Assembly (NCBI GenBank): GCA_018398765.1
Contig: JAHBMJ010002417.1
Coordinates: forward strand, 1-19,125
Reading direction: 5' to 3'
DNA: 19,125 nucleotides
Source: Chromera velia
Taxonomy: Eukaryota; Sar; Chromeraceae
The notes beneath the pieces were generated by a model, which was not told the origin of the DNA, searched no databases, and saw only the letters and a list, made by a program, of their open reading frames with translations. How positions within the stretch are numbered: the stretch's first letter is position 1; every line of letters begins with the position of its first letter. This document shows, piece after piece, positions 1 through 9,519 of this stretch. Both the position numbers and the translations under genes were made by a program.

Positions 1-24
1 CATTGAAACAGGCCATGCACAGTC

Positions 25-148
25 TGCATGCATGAAGGTCAGACAATCAGCTTCATGCAAAAAAAAAAAAAAAAAATCAGCTTCATGCAATGATGCATGC
101 ATGCATGCAGTGCATCCATACGGGCGCGTGCGAGGTCCACTGCATGCA
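25..148. promoter_or_regulatory. Cluster of TGCATGCA palindromes (possible AP2 sites)
   Basis: TGCATGCA occurs at 25-32, three overlapping times in a (TGCA)n run at 94-109, and at 141-148. In apicomplexans TGCATGCA is a known ApiAP2 DNA-binding target. Whether it acts that way here is inference: the organism is not proven, no gene start is visible within 500 bases, and part of the cluster is simply a tetranucleotide microsatellite. Confidence 0.35.
45..90. repeat. 16-bp direct repeat flanking a poly(A) tract
   Basis: AATCAGCTTCATGCAA occurs at 45-60 and again at 75-90, with only A residues between. The arrangement is either a 30-bp tandem duplication with an expanded A tract, or a target-site duplication around a bare poly(A) tail as left by a severely truncated retroposon. 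Both readings are inference. Confidence 0.75.
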
Positions 149-587
149 TGTGCACCGGCCCCGGCCGCAGCCGAATTTCCCGAAATTCGCTTCAATTAAT
201 GCATCTGCTATAAACGTCGATCGCAAAACTGCCGCAACAACTCTGCGTATCTCTGCGTTCCTTCGATCAGTTCAAAAAGATTCAGTTGGCTCTGAACTGC
301 TTGGAGATTCAGATGTTTCCATTGCACATTGCAGAGCTCCATCGCTTCCCCATGCATTACGCTGGCCTCAGTACAGCTGTGATTTTCCCTCCGTCGTCTC
401 CACTGATTTTTGAGAGTGTATCCTTGTTACGGCTTTTTCCAGAGTTCTCCTGTCGGCCTGTCAACCTGTCTTTGAGGCAAAAATGAAGGTCGCTTGGAGC
501 ATTGGCGCTGCGCATCCTAGTGTGTCGTGTTTGTAGAGTGCTCATCTCTTTCGTTTCGTCTCTCGGCATCCGCTATCCGTACGACAG

Positions 588-1480
588 CGGGGAAACATTT
601 TTCCTTGGCGAGACAGACCTTTGTGCTGACAGAAAGGAGACTTCTCAGCAGTTCCGCAGCACAAGCAGTGAGTGTATCCTCCCCCAGCTCGACGTCTCTC
701 TTTCTTTTCCTCTCTCTCCATTCACACAACAGCGAGGCAAACATTTTCCTTCGCGAGACAGACCCTTGTGCTGACAGAAAGGAGACTTCTCAGCAGTTCC
801 GCAGCACAAGCATTGAGTGTATCCTCCCACAGGTCGACGTCTCTCTTTCTCTTCCTCTCTTTTCATCCAGACAACAGCGAGGCAAACATTTTCTTTCGCG
901 AGACAGACCCTTGTGCTGACAGAAAGGAGACTTCTCATCGGTTCCACAGCACGAACAGTGAGTGTATCCTCCCCCAGCTCGACGTCTCTCTTTCTCTTCC
1001 TCTCTCCTCATCCACACAACAGCGAGGCAAACATTTCCTTTCGCGAGACAGACCCTTGTGCTGACAGAAAGGACACTCATCATCGGTTCCACAGCACGAA
1101 CAGTGAGTGTATCCTCCCCCAGCTCGACATCTCTCTTTCTTTTCCTCTCTCCTCATCCACACAACAGCGAGGCAAACATTTCCTTTCGCGAGACAGACCC
1201 TTGTGCTGACAGAAAGGAGACTTCTCATCGGTTCCACAGCACGAACAGTGAGTGTATCCTCCCCCAGCTCGACGTCTCTCCTTCTTTTCCTCTCTCCTCA
1301 TCCACACAACAGCGAGGCAAACATTTTCCTTCGTGAGACAGACCCTTGTGCTGACAGAAAGGAGACTTCTCATCGGTTCCACAGCACGAACAGTGAGTGT
1401 ATCCTCCCCGAGTTCGACGTCTCTCTTTTCCTCTCTCTCCATCCTCACAACAGCGAGGCAAACATTTTCCTTCGCGAGAC
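588..1480. repeat. 145-bp minisatellite, about 6.2 copies
   Basis: Unit starts (at CGAGGCAAAC or a variant) fall at 588, 733, 878, 1023, 1168, 1313 and 1454. The first five full steps are exactly 145 bp and the last is 141. The unit carries the constant blocks GAGACAGACCCTTGTGCTG and AACAGTGAGTGTATCCTCC, then a pyrimidine-rich block. Copies are near identical apart from the more diverged first one. Because 145 is not a multiple of three, similar open frames recur in all three frames on both strands, so the long ORFs here are products of the repeat rather than genes. The last copy breaks off at GCGAGAC, directly into a TTCC microsatellite. Confidence 0.95.
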
Positions 1481-1607
1481 CTTCCTCCCTTCCTTCCTTC
1501 CTTCCTTCCTTCCCTTTCTTGCTTCCTTTCCTCCTTCCTTCCCTTTCGTCCTTCCTTCCTTCCTTCCTTCCTTCCTTCCTGCCTTCCTTCCTTCCTTCCT
1601 TCCATCC
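1481..1607. repeat. (TTCC)n microsatellite
   Basis: An imperfect CTTC/TTCC tract directly abuts the truncated last copy of the 145-bp minisatellite. It reads as poly-Ser/Phe/Leu/Pro on the plus strand and Lys/Glu/Gly/Arg on the minus strand, which inflates ORFs on both. Confidence 0.95.
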
Positions 1608-1611
1608 TGAG

Positions 1612-1893
1612 AGACTTCCTTTCATCCGTGTGTTTGTCGGAGAGTATTCCCTGATGGAGCCCTTTACACAGAGGGACGGCAGGGTCCGAACTGCCGAGAA
1701 AGAGTTTGTGGTTGGAGCCATTGACGGGGGCCAAGACGACTTCGGAATGGTCAGAGGGGGGCCTGATGTCACCGAGGAAACCAAGGGAAGATACAAGTTT
1801 TTCACCGCGGCTGTTTCTGTCTCTGGAGCCCCACCAAATCTCTGGGTGTGGGTGGTTCCTAGGTCAACTTTAAGCTGCAACTCTGACAATTAA
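1612..1893 (+). other. Unrecognised open frame, possible exon fragment
   Basis: Between two TTCC tracts lies about 280 bp of non-repetitive sequence open to a TAA at 1891-1893. On the plus strand it reads IRVFVGEYSLMEPFTQRDG, then a stretch rich in Asp, Gly and Glu, ending STLSCNSDN. Composition looks more protein-like than its surroundings. However, the minus strand is also open here, the frame runs in from a microsatellite without its own convincing start, and I recognise no family. It could be a terminal exon, a transposon remnant or chance. Confidence 0.25.
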
Positions 1894-1925
1894 ATCAGGT
1901 TTTGTGCAATGCATCCTTCTCTCTC

Positions 1926-2160
1926 CACTGGCATTTCTTCCTTCTTTCCTTCCTTCTTCCTTCCTTCCTTCTTCCCTTCCTTCCTTTCTTCCTTCCCTTT
2001 CTTCCTCCCCTTTCTTCCTTCCCTTTCTTCCTTCTTTCTTCCTTCTTTCTTCCTTCCTTCCTTCCTTCCTTCCTTCCTTCTTTCCTTCCTTCCTTCCGAG
2101 TCCTTCCTTCCTTCCTTCAAGTTCCTCAGGCTTCCTCCTAGTCTTCCTTCCTTCTTTCAT
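1926..2160. repeat. (TTCC)n/(TTTC)n microsatellite
   Basis: A second imperfect TTCC tract, with TTTC interruptions and a short GTTCCTCAGGCTTCC break near 2120. It ends in CATTCATTCATT just before the AT-rich ATATCG array. Confidence 0.95.
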
Positions 2161-2178
2161 TCATTCATTTCTTCATAA

Positions 2179-2475
2179 ATATCGGCAAATATCGTATAAT
2201 ATCGCCTACGTACATGATATTATGAATATCGTTTAATATCGTTCAATATCGCATGGCCGATATTGTATATATCGCTTAATATCGTACAATATCGCCTACC
2301 CGATATTATAAATATCGTATAATATCGCCTACCCGATATTACAAATATCGCCTAATATCATACAATATCGTACCTATATCTAGACCTATATTAATATCGC
2401 TAAATATCGTGATATCGGGTACAAGCGATAGTCGGACAAAGCGATATTGTACGATATTTAGCAATATCGCCTTTT
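2179..2475. repeat. Helically phased ATATCG array
   Basis: ATATCG begins at 2179, 2189, 2199; 2226, 2236, 2246; 2269, 2279, 2289; 2312, 2322; 2345, 2365 (with one-base variants at 2355 and 2375); 2394, 2404 and 2412. Spacing inside each group is almost always exactly 10 bp. Inverted copies (CGATAT) at 2258, 2301 and 2334 separate groups, giving higher-order units of 43 and 33 bp that differ by one 10-bp module. The right end (2440-2472) carries mostly the opposite orientation, so the array is loosely inverted-repeat. The sharp AT-rich composition contrasts with the flanks. It could be transposon subterminal repeats, a protein-binding array or a chromatin element. Confidence 0.9.
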
Positions 2476-2949
<474 letters not shown>

Positions 2950-3239
2950 GCTAGGAGGAAGGAGGAGTAGCAGTGCGCTGGTCATGACTGAGGGATAGGA
3001 AGTACTTAGCAAATGCTAAAGAAGGCATTCGGACGGAGGAGCGTCAAGTATGAGGTCGCATGAGAGAGAGAGCTAGCAGCGAGAGCAGTAACCGGGACAG
3101 AAGGAAAAGACGAAAGACGCATAGGCCAGATGCTAGGAACAAACTTTAAGTCAATGCCCCCCCTTTTTCTTAGTCTAAAACAACTGTTGTTTAGCTATTG
3201 CACGGGTGTTACACAAGTGTTGCAAGGTGTTGCAGGCAA
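2950..3239. other. Spacer within possible relic element
   Basis: No coding sequence seen. Purine-rich stretches precede a GTGTTACACAAGTGTTGC-type short repeat near 3205-3235. It may be the non-coding tail of the retroelement relic just upstream. Confidence 0.4.
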
Positions 3240-3313
3240 AAAAAAAAAGAAAAAAAAGAAAAAAAAAGTAGATAACTCGTTTTTCTAGAAACTTTTTTTC
3301 TTTTTTTTTTTTT
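3240..3313. repeat. A/T-tract inverted repeat, copy 2
   Basis: An A tract broken by single Gs (3240-3267), then GTAGATAACTC, a short loop, and ACTTTTTTTC plus a T tract to 3313 form an imperfect hairpin. The block AAAAAAGTAGATAACTC matches copy 1 at 2631 with one change. Confidence 0.75.
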
Positions 3314-4690
3314 GTTGTGACATGCCTAGAAAATATTAAGTTTCAATAAAATTCAACACAATAAGACGTCTTGAATGAGACTTAAATGGGAGAGTGAATG
3401 AGTGCTTAACTTATTTCAGGCCCTGTGATTGATTGAACGAAAGGTTGCTTGACGCTTAAGGTGAAAACAAAGAGACACAACTTGTCCTAGCAACTTGTCA
3501 CGCAAGACAAGACACGGGACAGAGAAAGTCTCAGAAAGACAGGAAGGACAAAGTGGGAGAGCTAAAGAGACGAAACTTCGTCGGGAAAGCTGCAAAGAAT
3601 TCAAGAAAGATTTCTCATCGAGCAGTCCTGCCGATCAACAAATACTCCCCTCCTTCCTCTTCACTCTCTAGATCACTCTGCATGCATTTGTGCATAACAA
3701 GATTATCCGCCCTCATCGGATCGATTCAAGTTGTCTGAAGAAAAGAGACGTAAGGGTGGATCAAGTTTGTTTGTTTGTTTATTCTTTGCGTGCTTGTCTC
3801 ACTCTGCCTGGCACGAATCGAGGAAAAATCGATGGCCCACATCGAATCGAAAGAACGAGCACCTGACATCGTCATGTCATGCCAAGGTGGGAACAGAAAA
3901 GAAAGCGTCTCTTCTCTGCATGTCGCTTGCTTTTTCCTTCTGAGCATGAATGATGTGAGTGAATGGCGAAAATGCGTGACAGAGCGATCCGCTCTCTCAC
4001 ATTCATTGTTCTACTACTACGTTGATGCTCTGAATGGCTCCCCCATGCCTCCATGAAGCCAGCAGACCGCGCCGTGGCCAGTCAGTTCTCTCTTGTTTCT
4101 GTCCACCGTGACGCATCCATCACACATGCAAATGCATTTGGAGTCAAGATGCTGCTCCACACACGCACCTGCACACGTTCTGCTTGTTCTCCGATCGATA
4201 GTGATTGCTTTGGTTGAGGGCATGCATGCACTTCTGCTTTCAATCAGACAAGGCAGGAAAGACCCCCCCCCAGCCTTCTGTCTCCCCCCAACAACACAGC
4301 CCCCTAGCATTTCACCCACCCCCTACCCCCTACCCAACGTACCCCTCATCGCCTCGGAGGAGTTTTTTCACTCATTCGTCAAAAGCAGACAAGAGAAAGC
4401 GCGAGGGGGAGAAACAGACTTCTTTTTCTTCAGTGACAGCCAAGATGACTTCACATTTTGTTTACAGACCACCACAGAAAGAAAGACTGAGAGACAGACA
4501 GACTCTTGGTTCATTGAGTGAAAGATGAAGAGGGGAAGCAAAGAAGAAACGTCTTACTGACTCCCTCTCTCATTTCCCCTGTGCACAGACGAGAAAAGAA
4601 ACACATGGGAAAGAAACCAACGCACCTTCCCATGCAACACACGAACGAATGCAAAGTCTAGAATAGAGGAACGCCCCCCCCCCCATAAAA
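3314..4690. other. Gene-free spacer
   Basis: Short open frames exist on both strands but none shows a domain, a believable start or splice-consistent continuation. TGCATGCA occurs at 3679-3686 and 4223-4230. Single-base C runs (4261-4270 and 4674-4683) and T/A runs are common. I see nothing functional beyond these. Confidence 0.55.
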
Positions 4691-5738
4691 GAGAAATTCC
4701 AACAGAACAGAAGGGTTGGCACGGGGTCTACCATCGTCCCTCAGTCAGTCAGTCAAGCAATCTCGCCAGGCAAGCTACCACCCCCTCCTCTCCGCGTACT
4801 GTCCTTTCTCTCGACCCGTCCTTCCTTCTCGTTCCTTTCGAACAAGAGAAGGAAGGAAGGAAGGAAGGAAGAAAGAGAAAGAAGGAAAGAACGAAAGGAG
4901 AGAAATAGACCTGACGCCCCCCCCTCCCAACACGCAGAGAGGGGGAATAGGAAAGAAGGACCAACAACGCACACACAGAGAGAGACACAAACAGAGGTAG
5001 TCCAGCATGAACTTACTCCCTCCCCAACCCCCATGCCCCCTACCCTTCCATTTCCTCGCTGTGACGCATCGACAGACAGACTCTCGACTCCCCCCTTCCT
5101 TCCAGGGCACTTCCTCGCTTGCTCCACCGTTTGCCTCTCTTCCTTCAATGAAGAGTGGAATCACATCAAGCATACCTCCTCCCTCCTTCCCTCACATCTC
5201 TATTTCTGTTGCGAAATGGGGAAAGAGAGGAGCCACCTCACTTGCTTGTTTGCTTACTTTCATGCACTCACATGTACTTATCCACCCCTTCACCCCTGTG
5301 TTTCCTTCTCATCTCTTTACAACCACCCACCTGTCTCTTCTTCTTCTCTCCGTTTTTCCTTCCCTCCTGTTCTCAACAGTCAGAAAGGCGTGCGACCGGA
5401 AAGAAAGGAAGAAACACTCAATGACTTCGTTTTCAGACAGACCGACAGGCAGACTGACTGACTGACAGACACACACACACACTCTGACAGACTATATCGT
5501 CTTCTCTTTTCCTTTTTCCCTTTCTTCATTCTCTTCTGTGTTTTTCTTTTCTTCTTTTGGCGCTCTCTCTCAGTGGCAGACAACTCATCATGACACCAAC
5601 CGCACGACCCAGCCGGGAAGATAGAGGAAGGAGAGTTTTAAACCGACTCCTCCCCCCTTCCTTCCTCCCCCCGCTCTACACAGACAAAAAACCAAGCAGC
5701 AAGCAGAGCTGCAGCAAAAAGGAATGAATGATCATCGG

Positions 5739-5815
5739 GGGTCCAAGCAACCCCATTGACGCACGCAAAATTTGGATCGTCCTTGCGTGCGTCAATCGGG
5801 TGTCCAAGCAACCCC
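5739..5815. repeat. Palindromic hairpin between 14-bp direct repeats
   Basis: ATTGACGCACGCAA (5755-5768) and its perfect reverse complement TTGCGTGCGTCAAT (5783-5796) form a 14-bp stem with a 14-base loop. GTCCAAGCAACCCC precedes the stem (5741-5754) and recurs just after it (5802-5815). The same stem arms reappear twice at 9.3-9.5 kb with a different loop. Confidence 0.9.
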
Positions 5816-6011
5816 CCGACCACAAAGAAAGAAACAAGGACACACAAACAAAACAAAACAAAAACTTTCAGCCAACCGATGCGCGAACTGCAGTTCCCTC
5901 CCACTTATGTGTAGAAGAACCAAAGAAACAGAACAATCGAAAGGGTGAATGAAACAGAGAGAACGGAGCAACAGGGAATGCTCCGTCTTTAAACCCACAG
6001 GAGGAGGAGGG

Positions 6012-6015
<4 letters not shown>

Positions 6016-6072
<57 letters not shown>

Positions 6073-6073
6073 C
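6016..6073. repeat. (CA)n(GA)n microsatellite
   Basis: A perfect CA tract of about 35 bases passes into a GA tract of about 20 bases. Confidence 0.97.
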
Positions 6074-6388
6074 ATGTACCTGATCCCGGTGGAAGACCTA
6101 GACCAACAAGCAAGAAGCACAACAAAAAAAAGTTTTGTCTGTCGGCCTTTGTCTTTCTCTCTCCTTTCTGCAAATGCCCATTTCTTTTCTTTCATCAACA
6201 CACGCATCCCATCCGTAATTCTTTCTTTCTTTCTTTCCTTCCGAAAAAACGAGACAGACAAGACAGACAGGAACACGGACCATCCTCTCAAGCAGCACCC
6301 CTTCCCGTTTACATCCTCCGTTCGTTCTCTCTGCATGGGTCCCCTTCTTTTTTCTTTAATAACCAGCCACGCCAGAAGACGTGCGGAG

Positions 6389-6391
<3 letters not shown>

Positions 6392-6424
<33 letters not shown>
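6392..6424. repeat. (GA)n microsatellite
   Basis: A perfect GA dinucleotide run of about 33 bases. Confidence 0.97.
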
Positions 6425-6426
<2 letters not shown>

Positions 6427-6674
6427 AGTCCAGGAGGGAACAAAAGAAAGAAAGAAAGAACAGACGCCCCCTCCTCCCTCACGCCTCTCTTTTCTTTCAG
6501 ACAAATGAACAGGAAAAGGTCCTCTCTTTTCTTTCAGGAGGGGAGGAGAGGTGAATCTCTTCTCCCTCCACGCCCCTCCCGCACACACGTACATGCACAC
6601 ACAGGGACTAGGTAGGGAATAAAACACGAACCTGTGTTTGATTGATGATGTTGACGTTTCACACATATGCATGG

Positions 6675-6679
<5 letters not shown>

Positions 6680-6711
<32 letters not shown>
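6680..6711. repeat. (CA)n microsatellite
   Basis: A perfect CA dinucleotide run of about 32 bases; another shorter CA run lies at 6905-6922. Confidence 0.97.
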
Positions 6712-6713
<2 letters not shown>

Positions 6714-7740
6714 TCTCGCACGAACGTTTCGTTTGCGTTGTAGACAGGCAGAGAGAAAGACAGACAAATAGGAAGACAAATAAGATCAGGGTTGGTGCGA
6801 CACAAAACATGCAGACAGACAGACAGACAAATAGAGTACAGAGACCGTTTCGGAAACGGACAAACGAACGAACAGACAGCCAGCGAGGGAGGCAGACACA
6901 CAAACACACACACACACACACAAAGGGAGAAGTGCCGACACCCAGAGACAGCGGGAGAGAAGAGAGACAGGCACAAAAAGGAAAATCAGGTCGTCTGGCG
7001 AGCACGAGCAACGGCACACACGCCACACACCTTGCAAGGATGGGATGGGCGATGACAGATGTGTTTCTAGAAGTACAGAATCTGTCACAGACTGGGAGGG
7101 AGGGAAATGCCTTTCTTTTCTCCCTCCTTGTTTTTCAACGAAGAGAATAAGCCAATGACCCTTGTTCCGGCCAGAAAGAAAAAGAAGAAGGGAAGAGTGA
7201 ACCGCGGCCAAAAAAAAGACAACCGCAGTAACCCACAACGAAGCTGATCCCCCCCAAAATTCTTCTTGATATAATCATGCATGCACTTCTCCTTTTCGAC
7301 GCGCACTGTTGTCAGAATCTCTGGCGATTATTGAATCCCCCCGACCCCCTTTCTCTTCACATCTTTCGATCTTCATTTGGTGCTATGTACTTAGTAAGCG
7401 GGACGGACATGACGTCTTTTTTCTCCTTTCACCTCAGTTCATTTCATGTACTTAGACAGACAGAGAGAGACAGACTGAAGCTCGAAACGAAAAAAAAAAA
7501 AAAAGAGGGAGAGAGGATGGCCCGCCCATCCCTCCCTCCTCCACCCTCCGCAGGAGCGCCAAAGCACGTACGTACCTTTGGATTCCTCCTTTTCTTTTGT
7601 TTTCTTTTCGACCAAGATGGCGTCCCCCCCTTTTTTTTCTTCTCCTCGCCTGCATTGGATGTCTTTTTTTGTGTACTTAGAGGGACGAACACATGGGCAG
7701 CTAGGCAAACCAACGAATCAACGCGGGTGGGTGGGAAGTG

Positions 7741-9279
7741 AGGGAAGAAGACAAAGAAGGAAAAACGCATACAAAGGAACAGATAGTGGGGTGAGCGCTT
7801 TTAGCTTTTCTAATCCCCTTTCTCTCTTCCTTGCTCAATCAATGTCATGTGCGCGTGCCAGCCTGTCTGTCTGTTGGCCAACACACGCTCTTTGGCAGTC
7901 AGTTTCCTCTGTGCGACGTACATGAAAAAAGAAGATGGAAATTCAAACAGACACCCCTCTCCCCCCCCACCCCTCCACGAGGCCAACTAAGGCCCACTCC
8001 TCTCCTCTGTCCCCCCGTTGTCTCACGCGATGGATGGATCGATGGATGGATGGATGGGGCACGTCTACTCCCGACTGACCACGAAGACTCAGACTGACCG
8101 ACAAACCCCCCTTCCCTTCCCTTTCCTTGTCCTCGCACATGCACTCATCAATGCAAAAGAGAAGAACCGCAACGAGTAAAAAAAAGAGTCACTGGAAAGG
8201 ACAGGAGGGAGGGACCAAGGAGGAGAGACAGAGACAGAGACAGGCAGAGAAAGGAGGGGGGGGGGAGACAAGAACAGATGGATCGATGAAAAAAAACGTT
8301 CGTTTCTTTCTTTCTTTCTTTCTTTCTGCCTTCCTTTCTTTTCTTTTCTAAGTGACTGCGTCTGGACTGAGGAAGAAGAAGACAGGAGGGAGAGAGGGTA
8401 TCGCTCCCGTCGTTTGATTCCTCTCCTGCCAGCCTGACAGTTGCAGAGAGAGAGACAGACAGACTGAGAAGGCTTTTGAGTTGGTCTGTCTCAAGAGGGC
8501 AATCAGTCTACATACAGGCGCACATTGCTTCCCTTCCTTTGCTTTCTCTCATTCTTTTTTCTTCCTTCCACGTCTCTTTTTCTTGTTTGTATTCTTCCTT
8601 CCTGTGTCCTATGCAGCACTAGTGGCCTCGTCCGCTTCCCTTCTTTCTGCGCGCGCAGAAAGAGGAAGGGAAAACCAGGAAGGAAGGAAGGAAGCAACGC
8701 CAGGGGCAGTGAAGCTTCGATTGACAGCCTTTCCTTTTTTCCTTCCGCTCTTGTGCAGAGAAACAGACCGAAGAAGGCGTGTCTCTCGTCGACTGTCGTG
8801 GAAAACACCGCTCCACTAAACCAAAAAAAAAAGGACGCTCCAAAACAACAGAAAGAAAAAAAAACACAGGAATGAGGAGAGAAGGAGGTTGAATGAAGTC
8901 CCATGCAAATTGCAGCTACCCCGTCTCCCCTTCTCCCCCCCTTTTGTGGAGGTCCTCACTCTCCTGCAGGCTTTGTTTCTCTCTCATGAAGCAGTGAATG
9001 AATGAACCCATCTGTCTGTCTGTCTGTCTGTCGATTTCTGTTTTTGTCTTTTTGTCCCTTCTTTTTTTAAAATCACAAGATTAAGAAGCGCATCGTTTTG
9101 TTTGCCTTTCGTCTTTCCTTTTGGAAGAACAAAAGGCAATCTTGCTTGTGGAGAGGGGGGAAGAGTAGGAAGAGTGATTTACTGGCATGCGAAAAACAGA
9201 AACAGATGCACTTACAAGGCGACAATGCTCGCCAACACATAAAACGGAGCACTGCCAAACAGACTATGCGTTTCTTCTC
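7741..9279. other. Gene-free spacer
   Basis: No supportable coding exon. It holds GGAT repeats at 8030-8057, a (TTTC)n run at 8302-8328, a (CTGT)n run at 9011-9032 and several A or C homopolymers. The stretch lies downstream of the large minus-strand gene ending at 9520, so part of it could be that gene's 3' untranslated region. I see no clear polyadenylation hexamer to mark its end. Confidence 0.5.
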
Positions 9280-9505
9280 TTTTCCTTCTCTGCCCAGACA
9301 GACCCACAGAAAGAAAGACAGGATTGACGCACGCAAGGAAAGGAGGGATTGCGTGCGTCAATTGTTCTTTTTGTTTTCCTTCTCTGCCCAGACAGATGCA
9401 CAGAAAGAAAGACAGGATTGACGCACGCAAGGAAAGGAGGGATTGCGTGCGTCAATTGTTCTTTTTGTTTTCCTTCTCTGCCCAGACAGACGCACAGGAA
9501 GAAAG
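9280..9505. repeat. 94-bp tandem repeat (about 2.4 copies) with embedded hairpins
   Basis: The landmark TGCCCAGACAGA recurs at 9291, 9385 and 9479, exactly 94 bp apart. Each of the first two units carries a perfect 14-bp stem: arms 9323-9336 with 9349-9362, and 9417-9430 with 9443-9456, over a 12-base loop containing GGAAAGGAGGGA. The third unit is cut off before the hairpin. The array ends about 15 bp beyond the stop codon of the minus-strand gene at 9520, so it would lie in that gene's 3' UTR if transcribed that far. Confidence 0.95.
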
Positions 9506-9519
9506 AAGTCAGAGAAGAG

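Larger units (their letters stand above)
1..587. other. Gene-free spacer with TGCATGCA cluster
   Basis: No convincing coding sequence on either strand; the short open frames lack any recognisable domain. Positions 25-148 are crowded with TGCATGCA palindromes, and positions 45-90 hold a direct repeat around an A tract (both listed separately). The last 60 bases grade into a diverged start of the 145-bp minisatellite that follows. Confidence 0.6.
4691..7740. other. Gene-free, simple-repeat-rich spacer
   Basis: The plus strand is mostly purine- or CA-rich and the minus strand pyrimidine- or GT-rich, studded with GACA, GA, CA and GGAA repeats. This bias keeps long frames open on the minus strand (for example 5989-7026), but their translations are runs of Val-Cys-Val and Leu-Ser with no domain. 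Intron sequence of the two real genes has the same pyrimidine/GT bias on the coding strand. A minus-strand transcribed but untranslated region is therefore possible, though unproven. TGCATGCA occurs at 7278-7285. Confidence 0.5.

Noticed and set aside
527-1610. Overlapping 100-170 residue ORFs on both strands
   Set aside because: All are spaced 145 bp apart and are products of the minisatellite and the TTCC tract.
1870-2236. Lys/Glu/Gly-rich or Phe/Leu/Pro-rich small ORFs
   Set aside because: They are translations of the TTCC microsatellite.
5989-7026. 345-residue minus-strand ORF
   Set aside because: It is kept open by GT, CT and TCTG repeats. The translation is Val-Cys, Leu-Ser and Ser-Leu runs with no domain, and it crosses several microsatellites.
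9280-9505. CRISPR array
   Set aside because: The repeats are long (94 bp), contiguous and without unique spacers; the setting is eukaryotic.
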